A stretch of DNA of 5,618 nucleotides from Deltaproteobacteria bacterium (GTDB lineage: Bacteria > Myxococcota_A > UBA796 > UBA2385): NCBI GenBank assembly GCA_015489145.1, contig WGAH01000336.1, forward strand, positions 1 through 5,618, written 5' to 3'. Each line of letters begins with the position of its first letter. The first letter of the stretch is position 1. The position numbers and the translations under genes are program-made. Below, piece after piece: positions 1 through 5,406 of this stretch. The notes under the pieces are model-generated. The model had not been told where the DNA came from. It saw only the letters and a list, made by a program, of their open reading frames with translations, and made no database searches.

Positions 1-55
1 CGGGCGGCTCGGGCACCACCGCCGCCGCCATCGCCGGTGGTGCCCGAGCCGCCCG
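1..55. repeat. Perfect 19-bp inverted repeat with 17-nt spacer at the window edge
   Basis: Bases 1-19 (CGGGCGGCTCGGGCACCAC) are the exact reverse complement of bases 37-55, separated by 17 GC-rich bases. The repeat lies inside the pilY1 reading frame and begins at the very first base, so the arms may be longer outside the window. It could be a real hairpin or a fold-back artefact at a contig end. Confidence 0.85.
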
Positions 56-329
56 TGTCGGCGCCGCCGCCGCCACCGCCGCCGCCACCACCACCGTCGC
101 CGGTCGTGGTGCCGCTCCCGGTCTCCCAGGTGCCGGTGTCGATGGCCGTGTCCGAGGGGCAGGGGTCCCCCATGCCCTTGGACATGTCCAGCACGAACAG
201 GATGTTCGGCTCGACGTACTCGACGAGGGACAGGTACTCCTCGCCGCCCACCGAGGAGGAGGCGTCGGCGGGCTGGGCGAACAGCGCCGCCACGCCGGCG
301 GCGGGAAGCAGCAGGCTGCGTCGGTTCAT
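1..329 (-). CDS. pilY1: PilY1-like type IV pilus tip protein, N-terminal fragment (3' end off window)
   Basis: Only the first 109 codons are present; the gene runs off the left edge. The ATG at 329 follows a GGAGG box five bases upstream and lies 22 nt after the pilX stop. Residues 1-23 form a Sec signal peptide (MNRRS, a short Leu/Ala-rich core, then an ADA cleavage site). Residues 41-53 (PNILFVLDMSKGM) match the first strand and metal-site loop of the von Willebrand A domain found at the start of many PilY1 proteins. The loop reads D-M-S-K-G where the canonical MIDAS is DxSxS, so the fifth residue deviates. From residue 66 the protein becomes Gly/Thr/Asp low-complexity sequence, including 11 consecutive glycines. 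PilY1 is known as a surface adhesin at the pilus tip that works with the minor pilins. The identity rests on the signal peptide, the vWA start and the position after pilX; the C-terminal beta-propeller that would confirm it is not in view. Confidence 0.77.
   Translation of the reverse strand, partial: MNRRSLLLPAAGVAALFAQPADASSSVGGEEYLSLVEYVEPNILFVLDMSKGMGDPCPSDTAIDTGTWETGSGTTTGDGGGGGGGGGGGADTGGSGTTGDGGGGGARAA
3..134 (-). repeat. Gly/Thr/Asp low-complexity repeat within pilY1
   Basis: Residues 66-109 of the PilY1-like protein contain two copies of a loose unit of the form SGTT(T)GD followed by a glycine run. The first run is 11 glycines encoded by mixed GGT/GGC codons (bases 63-95); the second is five. 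The unit DTG precedes or lies near each copy. Such tracts are prone to slippage and to assembly error. As protein it would be a flexible linker or insert directly after the vWA metal-binding loop. Confidence 0.75.
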
Positions 330-334
330 CGGTT

Positions 335-339
335 CCTCC
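335..339 (-). promoter_or_regulatory. Ribosome binding site of pilY1
   Basis: GGAGG on the minus strand, five bases before the ATG at 329. It fixes the start of the pilY1-like gene, which has a signal peptide immediately after this codon. Confidence 0.75.
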
Positions 340-351
340 GGGTTCCGCCCA

Positions 352-918
352 TCACCCCTCCATGCCCAGGCGGATCTTGCACGTGCCGAACTTCACCTTG
401 CGGATGAGCGCGCTGGCGACGGCCTTGGTCTCGTTGACGTTGGTGTAGGTCGTGTCCTGCATGCGGGCCGTGGACTTCATCTCCCAGTAGTCCGCGCGAA
501 ACTTGTTCTTGCCGACCTCGGTGCTGAAGCCCGGCGGCGGGTTGCCGCAGCGGTGGTAGGTCGCCTCGACCCAGTAGACGCCCAGGTTGTGCGTGTAGGA
601 CAGGCCGCCGAAGTCGGCCTCGGCCTCGCTGGCCGTCACGAAGTCGCCGTAGGTGTCGGGCGCCGTGTCGAGGCCGTCGGAGGGCGGGTCGCGGTAGGAC
701 AGCTCCACCCGGGCGTGCTCGGTGCCGGCGTGCGCCGTGTTGACGACGAGCATGTGCTTGCGGTTCTGGAGGGCGATGCGCTGGTCGATGCCGGCGATCT
801 CGAGGGAACTGGCGCCGATCACCGCCAGGATCGCGATGAACAGCATCGCCACGAGCATCACGTAGCCGCGCCGGGAGGCGGCGGGGCGGAGGACGCGGGA
901 GAGGGGGAGGCGGCGCAT
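352..918 (-). CDS. pilX: PilX-like minor pilin, type IV pilus assembly
   Basis: This 188-residue protein has the PilX N-terminal pattern. After a basic leader (residues 1-18, ending SRRG) a hydrophobic helix starts (YVMLVAMLFIAILAVIGASSL, about 19-39). It continues into an amphipathic stretch (residues 40-75) of the kind seen in PilX_N proteins. The predicted prepilin-peptidase cut is G18|Y19. Mature position 5 is Val, not Glu; lack of Glu5 is typical of PilX and of its type II secretion counterpart GspK, which sit at the tip of the pseudopilus complex. Two cysteines (124 and 180) could form a disulfide in the globular domain. The ATG at 918 comes three bases after the pilW stop with no clear Shine-Dalgarno, so translation is probably coupled to pilW. 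Family assignment is firm from the helix type and gene order; the C-terminal domain is divergent. Confidence 0.82.
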   Translation of the reverse strand: MRRLPLSRVLRPAASRRGYVMLVAMLFIAILAVIGASSLEIAGIDQRIALQNRKHMLVVNTAHAGTEHARVELSYRDPPSDGLDTAPDTYGDFVTASEAEADFGGLSYTHNLGVYWVEATYHRCGNPPPGFSTEVGKNKFRADYWEMKSTARMQDTTYTNVNETKAVASALIRKVKFGTCKIRLGMEG

Positions 919-921
919 GGT

Positions 922-2001
922 TCAGAATCCGGCCATGGTGTCCTGGTAGCGGAGGTTCCGGAGCGTCACCTCGGTGACGAGGACCTCGCGGAAGTAGTGG
1001 TCGGTGGTGGAGGCCCCCGAGCGGTTGGCCAGGGCGGGGCGCTTGTTGTCGTAGGTTCCGCGCGTCTCCTCGCGGGAACTGCGGGCGACGATGGAGACGC
1101 GCGCCATCCACAGGTGCTCGACGTTGTCGGTGTCGAAGGTGTCGACCCAGTTCGTCGAGTCGGAGCAGTCCACCGTGCCCGTGCCGTCGTCGAGGCAGTA
1201 CTCGACCTGGAAGTCCTCGATGTTGTCGACGAGGGGCACGTCGTCGGCGTCCGGCCAGTTCATGTTCAGGTCGAGCATGAGCACCGGGTGGGCCGAGGTG
1301 CCCGGCGGGTCGTCCCCGTCCACGTCGTCGACGTAGAACGTGTAGACGTCGCCCTTGGTGCAGCTCATGATCGGGGCGAGGTTGGCGTTCGTCGAGAACA
1401 GGTTGGCGTAGTCGGAGTAGCCGGAGTTGTCGCTCACCGTGATCACCCCGGGCGAGGCCGAGCTGTAGTCACTCGCCACCGACCACATGTAGGTCTCCAT
1501 GCCCTGGTTGTTCGCGTAGTCGAAGCACAGCAGCAGGTCGTCCTGCTCGAAGCGGCTGAGCTTGCTCGCGTTGTCGAGGAGGTTGGGCCGGAAGCTGATC
1601 TGCGTGGTCGTGTAGCTCTCGATGACGTCGTTCTCGGTGTCCATCACCAGGTCGGGGTCGCCGAAGACCACCGTGACCGCGTCGGTGCCGTTCGCCCCGT
1701 CGGCGTCCCAGGGGATCACCACCGGCAGGTCGTCGGCGTCGGTCGGGTAGCCCATGACCCCGTAGACCCGGCCGTCGGTGTTGTAGCCGGCCATGCGCAG
1801 GCTGCGGGTCACCATCTCGGTGGCGAAACGCAGGTTCTGGTGCATCTCCATCTGGAGATCCTGCGTGACGAACTGCCGCGTCTGCACCGTGAACAGCCCG
1901 TAGAGCGCCGCGACGGTGAAGCTGGCGATCGCCACCGCCACGATCACCTCGAGGAGCGTGAAACCCCGCCGGCCGGCCGCCCGCATCGCGCCGCGCCGCA
2001 T
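922..2001 (-). CDS. pilW: PilW-like minor pilin, type IV pilus assembly
   Basis: The protein has 359 residues. It has a class III (prepilin) signal: a basic leader (MRRGAMRAAGRRG) is followed by FTLLEVIVAVAIASFTVAAL, with the predicted cut G13|F14 and the conserved Glu at mature position 5 (E18). The stretch NLRFATEMVTRSLRMAGYNTDG (about 56-77, in part) is a hallmark of PilW proteins. Later segments (VDNIEDFQVEYCLDDG, 258-273; a WMARVSIVARS strand, 298-308) also fit the family. A DDVDGDD loop (225-231) is acidic and could bind calcium. I chose the ATG at 2001, which overlaps the pilV stop as TGATG and has GGAGG five bases upstream; the frame is open further upstream to 2073, but those residues are not pilin-like. 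PilW is known to join the minor pilin complex that primes pilus assembly and links PilY1 to the tip. Confidence 0.87.
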   Translation of the reverse strand: MRRGAMRAAGRRGFTLLEVIVAVAIASFTVAALYGLFTVQTRQFVTQDLQMEMHQNLRFATEMVTRSLRMAGYNTDGRVYGVMGYPTDADDLPVVIPWDADGANGTDAVTVVFGDPDLVMDTENDVIESYTTTQISFRPNLLDNASKLSRFEQDDLLLCFDYANNQGMETYMWSVASDYSSASPGVITVSDNSGYSDYANLFSTNANLAPIMSCTKGDVYTFYVDDVDGDDPPGTSAHPVLMLDLNMNWPDADDVPLVDNIEDFQVEYCLDDGTGTVDCSDSTNWVDTFDTDNVEHLWMARVSIVARSSREETRGTYDNKRPALANRSGASTTDHYFREVLVTEVTLRNLRYQDTMAGF

Positions 2002-2510
2002 CAGTTCCTCCACCGGTACGTGGAGATCGTGGTGCCGCGCCAGGTGTTGAAGGTGTTGTCCTTGTAGGCGCAACGCACCCGGATGCGGGCGTAGGTCGAA
2101 TCGGAATCCATGTCCGTGACGTCCCAGGTGACGTAGTAGATCGGCTGCCCCAGGGTGCTGCCGGTCTGGTCGGCGGCGTTCACCGGCGTGGGGAGCGCCC
2201 CGGCGTTGGGGTGGTACAGCGGCGCGTAGGGGTCCGAGGCGGTGGTCGGGTCGCCGTAGCTGGAGCTGTCGGCGAGGTCCGTCGCCCGGGTGGTGCTGTC
2301 CCAGGGCAGGCTGAGCAGCCGCTCGAGCTCGAGCTGCGCCAGGTAGGTGCAGGCCGTCATCTTGCGCGCCTCGCGGTTCGAGCGCACGGCCTGGCTGTGG
2401 AAGCCGAACATCACGATGAGCGAGAAGCCCAGCAGGGCCGTCGCGACCAGCACCTCGATGAGGGTGAAGCCGCGGCGCGGGGCGGTTCGCGTGGGGAGCC
2501 GGGCGGTCAT
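2001..2510 (-). CDS. pilV: PilV-like minor pilin (prepilin-type N-terminal cleavage protein)
   Basis: The protein has 169 residues. A basic leader (MTARLPTRTAPRRG) precedes FTLIEVLVATALLGFSLIVMFG, giving a predicted prepilin-peptidase cut at G14|F15 and Glu5 of the mature protein at E19. The segment CTYLAQLELERLLSLPW (54-70) after the helix is characteristic of PilV, in which an 'A..lA..qlE.lr' pattern follows the transmembrane part. The globular part is short and ends in beta strands (YYVTWDVTDMD, ARIRVRCAYKD). Cysteines 54 and 147 could pair. The ATG at 2510 overlaps the upstream stop as ATGA, with no separate Shine-Dalgarno, so re-initiation is likely. The stop overlaps the pilW start. In the family, PilV is a core minor pilin of the priming complex. 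The PilV call rests on the N-terminal pattern and gene order; it could also be annotated simply as a type II/IV pseudopilin. Confidence 0.85.
   Translation of the reverse strand: MTARLPTRTAPRRGFTLIEVLVATALLGFSLIVMFGFHSQAVRSNREARKMTACTYLAQLELERLLSLPWDSTTRATDLADSSSYGDPTTASDPYAPLYHPNAGALPTPVNAADQTGSTLGQPIYYVTWDVTDMDSDSTYARIRVRCAYKDNTFNTWRGTTISTYRWRN
2007..2011 (-). promoter_or_regulatory. Ribosome binding site of pilW
   Basis: GGAGG on the minus strand, five bases before the ATG at 2001, lying inside the 3' end of pilV. It decides the pilW start in favour of the TGATG junction over in-frame codons upstream and over the internal ATG at 1986. Confidence 0.75.
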
Positions 2511-3241
2511 GGGGCCGTCGAGGAGGTGGTGGTGGCGGCGTCGAGGGGCTCGGCGCCGGCGAGGGTGGGCTCCAGGCGGACCATGCCCGCCCGGGTGACG
2601 CGCACGGCGATGGCGTCGTCGACGCCCTTGCGCGCGGCCTCCTGGTTGACGAGGACCAGGTCGATGGTGCCGTCCGAGGAGAAGTCGCCGCCGGGGTTGG
2701 CCACCCAGCCGCGGGGGCTGAACACGATGGCGTCGGCGGTGTCGGGACCCGGGCCTTCCAGGGTGCCCCAGTCGTCCAGGCACACCCCGCGAGCCTGGTG
2801 GTTGCCGCCGGCGCCGAGGTCGACGCGGCCCTCCGAGTCGTCGTCGTCGGAGCCGTCGACCTCGCTGTCCTCCGGCAGCACGTCCCAGCTCGACGAGCGG
2901 GAGGCGGCGTCCCCGATGGCCAGCTCCCAGCGCCCGCCCCAGGCGTCGACGTCGTCGCAGCCCGGCGTGGAGACCAGCCTCAGGCGGGTCTCGCGGTTGG
3001 TCTGGATCGCGAGGTTGCGAAGGGTCATCAGGTTGCCCCGGAGGAGGCGCGCGGCCCCGACCATGCGGTAGCGCGGAAGCGTGTCATGGAAGTTCGACCA
3101 CCCGATGAGCAGCAGGATCAGCAGGATCGACAGGGCGACGAGAACCTCGAGCAGGGTGAAGCCGCCGCGTCCGGGAGGCCGCCGGGCGGCGGGTTCGGGG
3201 CGCGGGCGTCGAGGGCGAAGGGCTGGGCACGGGGTCCTCAC
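2507..3241 (-). CDS. fimU: FimU/FimT-like minor pilin (GspH/FimT family), first gene of pilin operon
   Basis: The protein has 244 residues. A long Pro/Arg-rich leader (1-27) ends RGG, followed by FTLLEVLVALSILLILLLIGWSN, with the cut at G27|F28 and Glu5 at E32. The stretch AARLLRGNLMTLRNLAIQTNRETRL (in part, about 64-87) and the late strand AIVFSPRGWVANPGG (171-185) fit the GspH/FimT family, where a 'F.p.G' strand precedes the last beta hairpin. An acidic loop EDSEVDGSDDDDSEG (124-138) is unusual and could bind calcium. The GTG at 3241 is the only standard start codon between the leader region and the hydrophobic helix; the next upstream candidate (a GTG near 3340) would give a leader of about 60 residues. 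No Shine-Dalgarno precedes the GTG. The stop overlaps pilV by ATGA. FimU is known to be one of the core minor pilins that prime type IV pilus assembly. Confidence 0.8.
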   Translation of the reverse strand: MRTPCPALRPRRPRPEPAARRPPGRGGFTLLEVLVALSILLILLLIGWSNFHDTLPRYRMVGAARLLRGNLMTLRNLAIQTNRETRLRLVSTPGCDDVDAWGGRWELAIGDAASRSSSWDVLPEDSEVDGSDDDDSEGRVDLGAGGNHQARGVCLDDWGTLEGPGPDTADAIVFSPRGWVANPGGDFSSDGTIDLVLVNQEAARKGVDDAIAVRVTRAGMVRLEPTLAGAEPLDAATTTSSTAP

Positions 3242-3254
3242 GGCGTCACTATTG

Positions 3255-3271
3255 TTGCAAGAACCGCGCCA
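3255..3271 (-). promoter_or_regulatory. Putative sigma-54 (-24/-12) promoter of the minor-pilin operon
   Basis: The minus strand reads TGGCGCGGTTCTTGCA from base 3271. It matches the sigma-54 consensus TGGCACG-N4-TTGCW at all fixed positions except one (A to G in the -24 element), and the GG-to-GC spacing is exactly 10 bp as required. Transcription would start near 3245, about four bases before the fimU GTG. Sigma-54 control of pilin genes through PilR-type activators is established in Pseudomonas and Myxococcus; its use here is inference from one motif match. Confidence 0.5.
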
Positions 3272-3324
3272 CTCCCGCCCGTCCCGACAACGCCGGCAAT
3301 TCCCCGACCGGGCGGCCGGCGATC

Positions 3325-3359
3325 GGAAAAGATTTCCCACACCGGAAAACTTTTCCGGT
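3325..3359. promoter_or_regulatory. Tandem palindromic sites, possible activator or repressor operators
   Basis: The minus strand carries GGAAAAGTTTTCC (3356-3344) and GGAAATCTTTTCC (3337-3325), identical at 11 of 13 positions, with centres 19 bp apart. The first extends to a perfect 19-bp palindrome with a single central base (3341-3359). Both are AT-rich islands in a very GC-rich background. They sit about 60 and 79 bp upstream of the -24 element, in the range of enhancer sites for sigma-54 activators. The 3341-3359 dyad starts 10 bases after the pduT stop, so it might also act as a transcript-end hairpin, but its loop would be small and no U-run follows directly. Confidence 0.55.
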
Positions 3360-3368
3360 TTCGGCCGC

Positions 3369-3932
3369 TCACACCAGCGTCTCGTAGAGCTCGGGGCGGG
3401 GATCCGGGATGACGACCCGGTGCACCAGCAGCCCCCGCCGCTCCACCACCTCGACCCCCGCCTCGATGGCGTAGCCCACGGCGTCCACGTCGCCGGTGAA
3501 CACGAGGTAGGCCTTCCCGCCCAGGGCCATCGCCAGCCGGCACTCCACCATCTCGACGAGGGCGGCCTTGGCCACCCGGTCGATGGCCTCGACGAGGCTC
3601 GCGACGCTGAAGGCCTCGATGATGCCGATGGCGCCTTCCTTCTTGCGAATGGGGGTCGCGGAGGCCAGGGCGGGGAAGACGTCCGGGTGGACATCCGGGA
3701 TGATGAAGTGGTCGATCACGCTCTCGCGGGCGAGGGCGCGGCCGGCTTCCATGCTCGCCTCGACCTCCTCGAGCTCCCCGGCGACGAGCACCATGTACTT
3801 GCCCGAGCAGATCGTGCGGGCCAGCACCAGCTCGACGCCCGCCGCCTTGAGCATGCGGTCGGTGGCCTCCATGCCCCGGGCCACGCTCGACAGCTCGAGC
3901 AGGCCGAGGGAGGGGGGCGGGGGCTTGTCCAT
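3369..3932 (-). CDS. pduT: PduT-like tandem-BMC shell protein with [4Fe-4S] ligand cysteine
   Basis: The protein has 187 residues, close to the 184 of Salmonella PduT, and contains two BMC domains in tandem (about 9-85 and 101-178). The first begins LGLLELSSVARGMEATDRML and the second AIGIIEAFSVASLVEAIDRV. TICSGKY at 40-46 matches the PduT segment TICPGKF, whose cysteine (Cys38 there, Cys42 here) is known to ligate a [4Fe-4S] cluster at the pore of the trimer. GGKAYLVFTGDVDAV (138-152) and GLLVHRVVIPDP (167-178) also match closely. The protein should be a pseudohexagonal trimer in a microcompartment shell, able to carry electrons or a cluster through its pore. I chose the ATG at 3932, with GGAG four bases upstream, over an in-frame GTG at 3953, because PduT proteins begin a few residues before the IGxLE motif. 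A short run of four prolines at the N-terminus is not usual. It follows pduS after 67 nt. Confidence 0.93.
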   Translation of the reverse strand: MDKPPPPSLGLLELSSVARGMEATDRMLKAAGVELVLARTICSGKYMVLVAGELEEVEASMEAGRALARESVIDHFIIPDVHPDVFPALASATPIRKKEGAIGIIEAFSVASLVEAIDRVAKAALVEMVECRLAMALGGKAYLVFTGDVDAVGYAIEAGVEVVERRGLLVHRVVIPDPRPELYETLV

Positions 3933-3936
3933 GCTT

Positions 3937-3940
3937 CTCC
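3937..3940 (-). promoter_or_regulatory. Ribosome binding site of pduT
   Basis: GGAG on the minus strand, four bases before the ATG at 3932. It supports this start over the GTG at 3953. Confidence 0.6.
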
Positions 3941-3963
3941 AGCTCACGGCCACCTCGTCCGGG

Positions 3964-3981
3964 CCGGCGGTCGCCCGCCGG
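3964..3981 (-). other. GC-rich hairpin with GNRA tetraloop between pduS and pduT
   Basis: On the minus (transcribed) strand the sequence is CCGGCGG-GCGA-CCGCCGG: a perfect 7-bp stem closed by a GCGA loop, a member of the very stable GNRA class. It begins about 19 nt after the pduS stop and ends about 24 nt before the pduT ribosome binding site. No U-run follows, so it is not a classical terminator. A role as an mRNA stability element or processing boundary that sets the ratio of shell protein to reductase is possible but unproven. Confidence 0.6.
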
Positions 3982-3999
3982 GAAACGTCGCCTCGCGCC

Positions 4000-5334
4000 T
4001 CATCGTCGCACCGTGACGGCGCGGTCGTCCACGGCGACCACCCGCCCGTCGATGGAGGCGTGGATCGGCACCCCGAGCTGCCCCTCGGGGACCTCGGCCA
4101 CCACCTGCCCGACCCGCACCGCCTCGCCCGGGCGCACCACCGGCCGGGCCGGGACGCCGACGTGCTGCTTGAGGAGCAGCCGCACCTCGGCGGGCGGGGG
4201 CGGCGAGTCGATCATCGGCGCCGGCACGTCCCACTCGGCGATGCCCAGGCGCTCGACCAGCCGCGACAGGGGCACCCGCCGGGCGTCGCGCATCGGATGC
4301 GGGCGGCCGAGGCCCACCGGCGGATCGGGGCGGCGGCCGGCCTCGCGGTGCAGGCGCTTGCTCCGCACGCACATGTCGCGGGGGGGCAGGTCCTCGGGGC
4401 AGGCGTAGAGGTCGCAGACGCCGCACTCGCAGCAGAGCAGCCCCGCCTCGCCGAGCTCGAGGCCCCGGTCTCCCGCGAAGCCGACGGATCGCATCACCGC
4501 GTGGGGCTCCACCGCGTAGCCGAGGAGGTAGCGGGGACACAGCTCGGTGCACATGCGGCACTGGTCGCAGGCCGCCCGGGCGACGTGGAGCTTGACCGCC
4601 TCGGGTTCGGCCTTGCGGCGCGCGAGGCGGTGGTCGCGGGGCAGGACGATGAGCCCGCCGGTGGTGCGCGTGACCGGCGCGTCGAAGTCGTCGAGGAAGC
4701 GCCCCATCATGGCGCCGCCGTCGAGGGCGACCGGGTCGTCGCAGGCCGCTCCTCCCGCCGCCGCCACCACCTCCCGCACCGGCGTGCCCACCGGCACCAC
4801 CACCGTCGCCGGCGAGCGCACCGCACCCGCCACCGTGATCGCCGTGCGGGTGACCGGCCGCCCCTCGGCGGCGAAGCTCAGGTTGATCAGCGTCTCGACG
4901 TTGTGGACGGCGACGCCGACAGCCGGCGGGATGCCCCCGGGGGGCACGAGGCGGCCGGTGACGTCGTGGACGACGATGACCTCGTCGCCGGCGGGGTAGA
5001 AGCTGTCGAACAGGTGGAACTCGATGTCGCCGCCGGCGGCGCGCTCGAGGGCCCGCCGGGCCTCGACGTACTTCGCCTTGATCGCGATCACCCCGCGGCT
5101 GGCCCCGGTGGCGCGCATCGCCCGGCGCAGGCCGTCCACCACGCGCTCCGGGTACCGCCGCATGAGCTCCTGGTCCTTGAACAGCAGGGGCTCGCACTCG
5201 GCGGCGTTGCAGATGCTCGTGTCGACCCGGGCCTCGAGCTTCTTCCAGGCGGGAAAGCCGGCGCCGCCCGCGCCGACCACGCCGGCGCGCCGCGCCTGCT
5301 CCACCAGCCCGCCCGCGCTCTCGCCTCGGCCCAT
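4000..5334 (-). CDS. pduS: PduS-like cobalamin reductase / RnfC-like flavin and Fe-S electron-transfer protein
   Basis: The protein has 444 residues, against about 451 for Salmonella PduS, with similarity recognisable along its length. An N-terminal Complex I 51-kDa-type flavin/NADH fold opens with AGVVGAGGAGFPAWKKL (17-33) and CNAAECEPLL (42-51). An SLBB-like segment follows (about 165-215). Two [4Fe-4S] motifs come next: C256-x2-C259-x2-C262-x3-C266-P, and C301-x2-C304-x2-C307-x4-C312-P. A C-terminal RnfC-type barrel-sandwich domain (about 386-442, HASIDGRVV) closes the protein. In the Pdu microcompartment PduS reduces cob(III)alamin toward cob(I)alamin to recycle adenosylcobalamin for diol dehydratase, and it binds PduT. 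Homologues also occur in compartments without B12 enzymes, so cobalamin is inferred, not shown. The start at 5334 has GAGGAG just upstream; a GTG at 5358 is the alternative. It is co-directional with pduT and an upstream Fe-S gene. Confidence 0.93.
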   Translation of the reverse strand: MGRGESAGGLVEQARRAGVVGAGGAGFPAWKKLEARVDTSICNAAECEPLLFKDQELMRRYPERVVDGLRRAMRATGASRGVIAIKAKYVEARRALERAAGGDIEFHLFDSFYPAGDEVIVVHDVTGRLVPPGGIPPAVGVAVHNVETLINLSFAAEGRPVTRTAITVAGAVRSPATVVVPVGTPVREVVAAAGGAACDDPVALDGGAMMGRFLDDFDAPVTRTTGGLIVLPRDHRLARRKAEPEAVKLHVARAACDQCRMCTELCPRYLLGYAVEPHAVMRSVGFAGDRGLELGEAGLLCCECGVCDLYACPEDLPPRDMCVRSKRLHREAGRRPDPPVGLGRPHPMRDARRVPLSRLVERLGIAEWDVPAPMIDSPPPPAEVRLLLKQHVGVPARPVVRPGEAVRVGQVVAEVPEGQLGVPIHASIDGRVVAVDDRAVTVRR

Positions 5335-5337
5335 CGG

Positions 5338-5343
5338 CTCCTC
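5338..5343 (-). promoter_or_regulatory. Ribosome binding site of pduS
   Basis: GAGGAG three bases before the ATG at 5334 on the minus strand, with a second purine-rich GGAG at 5346-5343 (spacing eight). This favours 5334 over the in-frame GTG at 5358, which lies upstream of both boxes. The 72-nt gap to the preceding gene holds nothing else I can support. Confidence 0.6.
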
Positions 5344-5406
5344 TCCGGCGGGCTTCACCCGCTCCGCCGCCGGCCCGCCGGACGGCGTTGGCGACGCGCA
5401 AACGGC

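Larger units (their letters stand above)
3242..3368. other. Intergenic control region between pduT and fimU
   Basis: No gene is supported in these 127 bases, although one minus-strand frame stays open through them. It is the largest gap in the window and contains the tandem palindromes and the sigma-54-like promoter. I see no classical intrinsic terminator with a U-tract after pduT and no convincing sigma-70 -35/-10 pair. Confidence 0.6.

Noticed and set aside
37..2067. Long open frame on the plus strand beginning with a proline run
   Set aside because: It lies antisense to pilY1, pilX and pilW. Its protein is dominated by Val/Gly/Arg/His in the style of a high-GC shadow frame, and the proline run is simply the complement of the glycine codons.
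2002..2073. N-terminal extension of PilW to 2073
   Set aside because: The extra 24 residues are antisense-like His/Gln-rich sequence within pilV, and the ATG at 2001 has an excellent Shine-Dalgarno and the TGATG overlap.
3341..3359. Intrinsic terminator after pduT
   Set aside because: The dyad is AT-rich in the centre, leaves a very small loop and is not followed by a U-run. The second related palindrome nearby makes an operator more likely.
3242..3694. Upstream extension of FimU through the intergenic region into pduT
   Set aside because: The frame is merely open because of high GC. It overlaps pduT in another frame, and prepilin leaders are not this long.
3944..4003. 19-codon ORF overlapping the pduS stop as ATGA
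   Set aside because: It has the right overlap for coupling, but it is tiny, Arg/Pro-rich, encodes the GNRA hairpin and has no own ribosome binding site. It is probably chance.
5348..5362. Small hairpin before the pduS ribosome binding site
   Set aside because: Only a 5-bp stem (GCGGG/CCCGC) with a 5-nt loop; such stems are expected by chance at this GC content.
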